Positions 44,167 through 50,862 of a DNA stretch of 50,862 nt are shown here, in pieces. A model generated the notes under the pieces. That model did no database searches. It saw nothing but the letters and a program-made list of their open reading frames with translations, and was not told the DNA's origin. This DNA comes from Clostridia bacterium (GTDB lineage Bacteria; Bacillota; Clostridia; TANB77; CAG-508), in contig JAFSBT010000002.1 in NCBI GenBank assembly GCA_017437145.1, forward strand, positions 86,855-137,716. The letters run 5' to 3'. Positions within the stretch are counted from its first letter, which is position 1. Each line of letters starts with the position of its first letter. The position numbers and the translations under genes are program-made.

Positions 44167-45497
44167 TGAAAGATATTAATGATGAAATGATTAATAAAAT
44201 TATGGAGGATTGTCCAAAAACTACAACAAGATTAAAAAGAAATCAATTTTTAAGTAGAGAGAAAATTGAAAAATTAAAGGAAGAAAAATTTATTAAATTA
44301 GTAAATTATGCATACAATAATGTTCCATTATATAAGAAAAAATATGATGAAGCTGGAATAAAAATAGAAGAAATAAAAACTTTAAAAGATATTGAAAAAT
44401 TACCTATATTAGAAAAGGAAGAATTAATAGAGGGATTTCCTAATGATACAGTTTCTAAAGAATATAATGTTGATGATTTAACAATTGGAATTACAGGAGG
44501 AACAACAGGTAAGACATTAAACATAGCATATTCTGATGAAACTATGCTTATGAGAGTGTTTACTTCTTATAGAATGTTTGACTTAATTGCAGATGGTTAT
44601 AACAGAGATGATGTACATACTTATGTTTATACAAGTAAGTTCCCTTTAGGAGATTGTTTACCTGATGGAAGTTTTCCAATGCATTTTATTTGTACTTTAG
44701 ATGGAATAGAAAAATCAAAAGAAATATTATTGAAAACAAAACCTAATCTATTGACTATGTATCCATCACGTTTAGAGGACATTTTAAGAGAATTATCAGA
44801 GGAAGAAATAAAAGAAATAAGCAAAAATTTAAAAGCAATTTGTGTAAAATCAGAAATGTCAACACAAAAGCAAAGAGATGAATGGAGTAAAATATTTAAT
44901 GTGCCAGTTTTAGATGAATATGGCTCAGAAGAATTATGTGGTACTGTAGCAGCTCAATGTCAACATAAGGGATATCATATTTGGGAAGATTTAAACATTA
45001 TAGAAGCAGTTGATGAAAATGGTATAAATGTTCCAGATGGAGAATTAGGAGAGCTTTTAGGAACAAACTTATATAATTATGCAATGCCTCTTATAAGATA
45101 TAGACAAGGAGATTTAGTTTCAATTCATCCAAAAGAAGTTAAGTGTGAGTGTGGTCGTGAATTTCAAATGATTAAAGAATTGAAAGGAAGAAAAAACTCA
45201 ACATTTAAACTTAAATCTGGAAAAGTATTATCATCAGGATATTTATTAGATGTAGGCTATGTACAATTAATTAAATATAGAAACACATTAAAATCATGGG
45301 TTCTTATTCAAGAAAAAATAGATAAAGTTGTTTTTGAATGTATACCAGGAGAAGGATTAACAGAGGAAATAAAAGCAAATATAAAGAAAGATGTAGAAAA
45401 ATTATTGTTTAATGAAGCAGAAGTAGAAGTTAGATTGGTTAAGGATTTACCTGTATCTGCTCGTGGAAAAAGAAAACAAATAATTTCAGAAATATAG
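44166..45497 (+). CDS. PaaK-like adenylate-forming enzyme (phenylacetate-CoA ligase family)
   Basis: 443 residues, usual family length. AMP-binding P-loop ITGGTTGKTLN near residue 110, DEYGSEE near 255, LIRYRQGDLVSI near 310 and a small C-terminal domain with the lysine-containing VSARGKRKQII. The zinc-like cluster KCECGREF is typical too. It activates a carboxylic acid as AMP ester, then loads CoA or another acceptor. The substrate is unknown. Confidence 0.9.
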   Translation: MKDINDEMINKIMEDCPKTTTRLKRNQFLSREKIEKLKEEKFIKLVNYAYNNVPLYKKKYDEAGIKIEEIKTLKDIEKLPILEKEELIEGFPNDTVSKEYNVDDLTIGITGGTTGKTLNIAYSDETMLMRVFTSYRMFDLIADGYNRDDVHTYVYTSKFPLGDCLPDGSFPMHFICTLDGIEKSKEILLKTKPNLLTMYPSRLEDILRELSEEEIKEISKNLKAICVKSEMSTQKQRDEWSKIFNVPVLDEYGSEELCGTVAAQCQHKGYHIWEDLNIIEAVDENGINVPDGELGELLGTNLYNYAMPLIRYRQGDLVSIHPKEVKCECGREFQMIKELKGRKNSTFKLKSGKVLSSGYLLDVGYVQLIKYRNTLKSWVLIQEKIDKVVFECIPGEGLTEEIKANIKKDVEKLLFNEAEVEVRLVKDLPVSARGKRKQIISEI

Positions 45498-45512
45498 TAA
45501 GGAGAAGTAAAA

Positions 45513-47168
45513 ATGGTTACTTTAGTTGCACCTATTTTTAACCCAAGTGATTATAAAGAAGATGAAAAAATAATATGTATGCCAGATATACCTTTAGGAG
45601 TTATGGTATTATCATCTTTATTAGATAGGGAAAAAATTGATAATAATATAATAGATTTATCTTGCTTAGCATTAAGAGATAAAATAACAAATGATAATTA
45701 TATGGAATATGCATATAAAAAACTAAAAGAACAAAACAGTGATATTTACTCATTTAGTGTAACTATAACTAATTTACCATATGCATTGGAATTAGCAGAA
45801 AGATTAAAGAAAGAAAAAAATTGTAAAATAATAATGGGTGGACCAGGCGTAACATCTTTAGAGCATGATATTCTAAAAGAATTTGATTTTATAGATGTAA
45901 TATCAACAGGAGAAGGCGATTTAACATATACAGAACTTATAAGAACTTTAGAAAAAGATGGCGAGTTGAGTAAAATTGGTGGTTTAACATATAGAAATGA
46001 AAATTCAGAAATTGTTTCTACTCCTGTAGAGGAACCTATAAAAAATCTTGATGAACTTCCTATTCCAGCATATGAAAAGTATTTTCCAATACTTAAGGAA
46101 ATAAAAGATGAGACGGGATTAGATATAGCATTTCCTTTAGATATAGGAAGGGGTTGTTATGGTCAATGTACTTTCTGTACTACAGCATGTTATTTTGACA
46201 GAAATGTTAGATATAAGAGTGCAGAGAGAATAGTAAAAGAAATAACAGAATTAAGTGAAAAATTCGGTGTAGACAAATTTGATATTCAGCATGATTGTTT
46301 TGTATGGAATAAAAATAAAGTTCATGAAGTTGCACAATTATTAAAGCAAAATGGTTGTCAAAGTGATTTTAGTGTTTCTGCAAGAGCCGATTTACTAGAT
46401 GATAAAGTAAAACAAGATTTAGATGATATGAATGTAAAGACAATAAAAGTAGGAATTGAAACTGGCTCTCAAAGAATGCAGAAAATATTAAAAAAATATT
46501 TAAATGTACCTAAATCTGTAAAAACAATTATAGATGGAAAAGATGAATTTGATTTTAGAGTTAATTTTATAATAGGATTTCCAGAAGAAAAATTGTCAGA
46601 TGTAGAAGAAACATTTAGTAGATTTTTAGAATTAAAAAAAGCAGGTGTAAATACCAATATCGGAGTTTTTTCTCCTTTGCCAGGTTGTGAAATCGTTAAT
46701 AATAGAGGAACAGATTCATTAAATTATGATGGAGCTTATTCAGTTGTATTGGATTCTCCTATAAAACAAACAAAAGAATTTCATAAAAAATATAAGAAAA
46801 TTTCATCACCATATTATTATTATGACAATGAAAATGGAATAGAAAGAGATTTGTTTATGTATTATTCTGTAGTTTCTTCTTTAATTAATTTAGATTCAAA
46901 AAACATGTATGATATAGAAACATATAGGGAGATATATAATAACCTTATAGCAAAAGGTAATTCATTAAACAAGAACTTTTTATATAATTCGGCAGTAGAT
47001 GGAATAGCAAGAAAAGCAGGTGTGGATAAGAAAGATATAGATGAGTTTGCAGATAAAATAAACAATATTTTAAAAGAAATGCATTCAAAAGGAAGTTTAG
47101 ATCAATTTTCAAGTTTTGGTTCAGCTGTTAATGCAAAAATAAAAAAAGAGGAGGAACTTGAAAAATAA
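45513..47168 (+). CDS. B12-binding radical SAM enzyme
   Basis: 551 residues. An N-terminal cobalamin-binding Rossmann domain (residues 1-150: IIMGGPGVTSLEHDI, ISTGEGDLTYTELI) is followed by a radical SAM barrel with the 4Fe-4S motif CYGQCTFC near residue 215 and GIETGSQRM near 318. The class includes methylases of unreactive carbons, among them the tryptophan methylase TsrM, and also ring-forming enzymes. The C-terminal ~120 residues are helical. It overlaps the next start. Confidence 0.92.
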   Translation: MVTLVAPIFNPSDYKEDEKIICMPDIPLGVMVLSSLLDREKIDNNIIDLSCLALRDKITNDNYMEYAYKKLKEQNSDIYSFSVTITNLPYALELAERLKKEKNCKIIMGGPGVTSLEHDILKEFDFIDVISTGEGDLTYTELIRTLEKDGELSKIGGLTYRNENSEIVSTPVEEPIKNLDELPIPAYEKYFPILKEIKDETGLDIAFPLDIGRGCYGQCTFCTTACYFDRNVRYKSAERIVKEITELSEKFGVDKFDIQHDCFVWNKNKVHEVAQLLKQNGCQSDFSVSARADLLDDKVKQDLDDMNVKTIKVGIETGSQRMQKILKKYLNVPKSVKTIIDGKDEFDFRVNFIIGFPEEKLSDVEETFSRFLELKKAGVNTNIGVFSPLPGCEIVNNRGTDSLNYDGAYSVVLDSPIKQTKEFHKKYKKISSPYYYYDNENGIERDLFMYYSVVSSLINLDSKNMYDIETYREIYNNLIAKGNSLNKNFLYNSAVDGIARKAGVDKKDIDEFADKINNILKEMHSKGSLDQFSSFGSAVNAKIKKEEELEK

Positions 47169-48274
47169 TGGAAGATTTAGATTTAAAAGAAAGATTAAAA
47201 AAAGTTATAAATGACATACATGTAAAAGCACCACATCTTAATATAAATACCACGGAAATTGCATCATATGAAACAAGAGGTGGAATTCTTAATAAACAAA
47301 CTATAAAAAGAATTATAATATATTTAAGATCATCTGGATGTCAATGGATGATTGATAATGGAGGATGTTCTATGTGTGGGCATTTTGTGGGAACTACAAG
47401 AGGGAAAAAGATAGATTCAAAAGATTACGTAGAACAATTTAAAAAAATAGTCTCTGAAATTGATTTTACAGAAACTCCAATGCTTTGTGTATATAATGCA
47501 GGTTCATTCTTGAATGACAATGAAATGCCAGATGATGCAAGAGTAGAAATATATAAAATTATTAATACTATAGACAAAGTTAAACGAGTTATTTTTGAAT
47601 CTAGACCTGAATATATAACCGAAGAAAAGATAAATGAATTAAAAGAATATATTAAAGATAAAGAAATTGAAATAGGAATGGGAATAGAAACATCAAATGA
47701 ATTTATACGAGATATTTGTTTAAATAAAGGGTTTAAAGTTGATGAATTTAAAAGAGCTTTAAAACTATTAAAAGAAAATTCTATATTTTCTTTAGGATAT
47801 ATATTATTAAAACCACCATTTATAAATGAAAAATTTGCAATAGAAGATTCAGTCAATTCAATCAAATGGGCATTTGATAATGGAATAGATATTATATCTT
47901 TGGAACCTGTAAGCATACAAGAAAATACTTTAATTAGTATATTACATGAATTAAATCTATATAGAACTCCAAGAATTTGGTCTGTATTTGAAGTGTTAAG
48001 AAGAACTAGTAATATAGGAACAATTAGAGTTGGAGGTTTTGAATTTTTCCCATCACCTTTCTTGTGTACATCAAATTGCGAAAAATGTGATAGTAAATTT
48101 TTAAAATTTATAGAGGAGTACAATAAAACAAATAGTATAAATGTTGTAAATGAAGCATTAGATACTAAATGTGAATGTAAAAAAGAATGGTTGGAGGATT
48201 TAGAAAACGATAATACAGAAATAAAAGAAAATATAAATAAATTTTTAGAAATATATGAGAGGAGGAATAGATGA
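47168..48274 (+). CDS. radical SAM protein of the RaSEA/TIGR01210-like group
   Basis: 368 residues. Cysteines are spaced as C-x8-C-x2-C in SGCQWMIDNGGCSMCGHF near residue 57-74, not the classic CxxxCxxC; this matches the archaeosine-synthase RaSEA and Elp3-like group. GIETSNEFIRD near 173 and LLKPPF near 213 fit the barrel. In archaea the relative modifies tRNA; the bacterial role is unknown. Two Cys clusters near the C-terminus (CTSNCEKC, CECKKEW) may bind another cluster. Confidence 0.87.
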   Translation: MEDLDLKERLKKVINDIHVKAPHLNINTTEIASYETRGGILNKQTIKRIIIYLRSSGCQWMIDNGGCSMCGHFVGTTRGKKIDSKDYVEQFKKIVSEIDFTETPMLCVYNAGSFLNDNEMPDDARVEIYKIINTIDKVKRVIFESRPEYITEEKINELKEYIKDKEIEIGMGIETSNEFIRDICLNKGFKVDEFKRALKLLKENSIFSLGYILLKPPFINEKFAIEDSVNSIKWAFDNGIDIISLEPVSIQENTLISILHELNLYRTPRIWSVFEVLRRTSNIGTIRVGGFEFFPSPFLCTSNCEKCDSKFLKFIEEYNKTNSINVVNEALDTKCECKKEWLEDLENDNTEIKENINKFLEIYERRNR

Positions 48275-49036
48275 GTAAAATAACAGATGAACCTGATTTA
48301 TATGATATTTTATATAAAGATTTGACTGATGATATAGATTTGTATTGTGAAATTCTAAAAGATAAAAAAGAAGTTCTAGAATTAGGAGCTGGTTCAGGTA
48401 GAATAACAATACCATTAGCTAAAAAAGGAATAAAAGTAATAGCTTTAGATAATTCAGTTAATATGCTTAAAAAGTTGAGAGATAGATTAAATGATGATAT
48501 AATTAATAATATAGAAATAGTTCATGATGATATGATTACATATATTCATCCTAAAAGAGTTTCATCTATATTAATTCCTTTTTCAACATTTAACTACTTA
48601 TTATCACAAGATGAGCAAAAAAGATGTATTGAAACAATTGCTAGAAATCTTGAAGAAAATGGCGAATTAGTAATGGAGTTGATTTTAAAAAAAGCATTTC
48701 ATAATATAACGCAAGATGATGAATTATATTTAACTAAATCCATAAATGAAAAAAATTACTTATATGAGTATTGGACAAATACAAAATATAATCAAGATAC
48801 AAACATTATAGAACAACTAAGACAATTCAAAATTTATGAAAATGGGAATTTAATAAATACAATAAGTAATATAGAGTGGAAAAATAAAATTGTAGAATAT
48901 CAAGATATTATTAAAATGTTAGAAGATAATTTTGAAAAAATAGAAATTTTAGGTATAGATACAAGTAGAGAAGAAGCTTTAGGAGAGTATAATCAAAATT
49001 GTGAATATCTAATTGTAAAAGCTAGGAGGAAAAAAG

Positions 49037-49053
<17 letters not shown>
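48271..49053 (+). CDS. class I SAM-dependent methyltransferase
   Basis: 260 residues. Motif I VLELGAGSGRITIPLAKKG near residue 34-52, then VIALDNSVNMLKKL and VHDDMITYIHPKR. The second half is beta-rich with a long substrate lid. It could methylate a small molecule of the pathway. It overlaps both neighbours (4 and 17 bases). Confidence 0.92.
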
Positions 49054-50856
<1,803 letters not shown>

Positions 50857-50862
50857 AAATAA

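Overview
The window comes from a strongly AT-rich Gram-positive bacterium, most likely an uncultured gut-type Clostridia. The evidence is low GC, strong AGGAGG ribosome binding sites, a Spo0A-type regulator, tandem AbrB/SpoVT domains, an HU gene, YolD/UmuC and Xre regulators. TAA, TAG and TGA all act as stops. No tRNA, rRNA or CRISPR array was recognised.

The main discovery is a recoding signal. I checked every CGG trinucleotide by eye against the reading frames. By that hand count CGG lies in frame only six times in the genes of this window. All six are places where the reading frame must move by +1 to restore a full-length conserved protein (2072, 19206, 20322, 25046, 28054, 37552). Each time the C is skipped and the overlapping GGN is read as glycine, which is the residue the family expects where I can judge (for example the GTGLGLY G-box of a histidine kinase). 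About 35 other CGGs inside genes are all out of frame. CGA, CGC, CGT, AGA and AGG are used as ordinary arginine codons. The simplest reading is that CGG is unassigned here, or has no tRNA, and works as a programmed or tolerated +1 frameshift codon. I do not know of a description of this in bacteria.

Layout. 1-3 kb: the end of a conjugative-element module (VirD4-like coupling protein, S1 protein, DUF5697-like protein). 3.2-8.4 kb: ECF sigma factor with partner, hydrolase, alpha-CTD-like protein, acetyltransferase, HU and an Xre regulator. 8.4-8.8 kb: a gene-free stretch holding a chain of hairpins that ends in a terminator, probably a small RNA. 8.8-25.6 kb: a long co-directional block of single-stranded-DNA and anti-restriction genes typical of an integrative element. 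It holds an ERF annealing protein, Rad50-like ATPase, amidoligase plus class II glutaminase, S6 paralogue plus SSB, two methyltransferase-like proteins, ArdC-like protein, primase-like protein, Y-family polymerase plus YolD and many small unknowns.

25.6-31.3 kb: trpB behind a Trp-codon leader peptide and a textbook attenuator, a metallopeptidase, a Spo0A-like regulator, an HD phosphohydrolase, an AbrB-like protein and two Xre repressors. 31.3-50.9 kb: a biosynthetic locus. A C-A-T-reductase NRPS is followed by a histidine kinase and a response regulator. A second, tightly packed operon then encodes a histidine-decarboxylase-like enzyme, SAM synthetase, a Rossmann enzyme, an ornithine-racemase-like protein, a PaaK-like adenylating enzyme, two radical SAM proteins (one B12-binding), a methyltransferase, a B3/B4 tRNA-editing-like protein and a tryptophanyl-tRNA synthetase. 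The NRPS and the divergent Xre gene each carry a perfect Spo0A box in a long inverted repeat, which suggests that the nearby Spo0A-like protein controls the cluster. TrpRS and the editing-like protein may protect the producer from an amino-acid-like product; that is inference.
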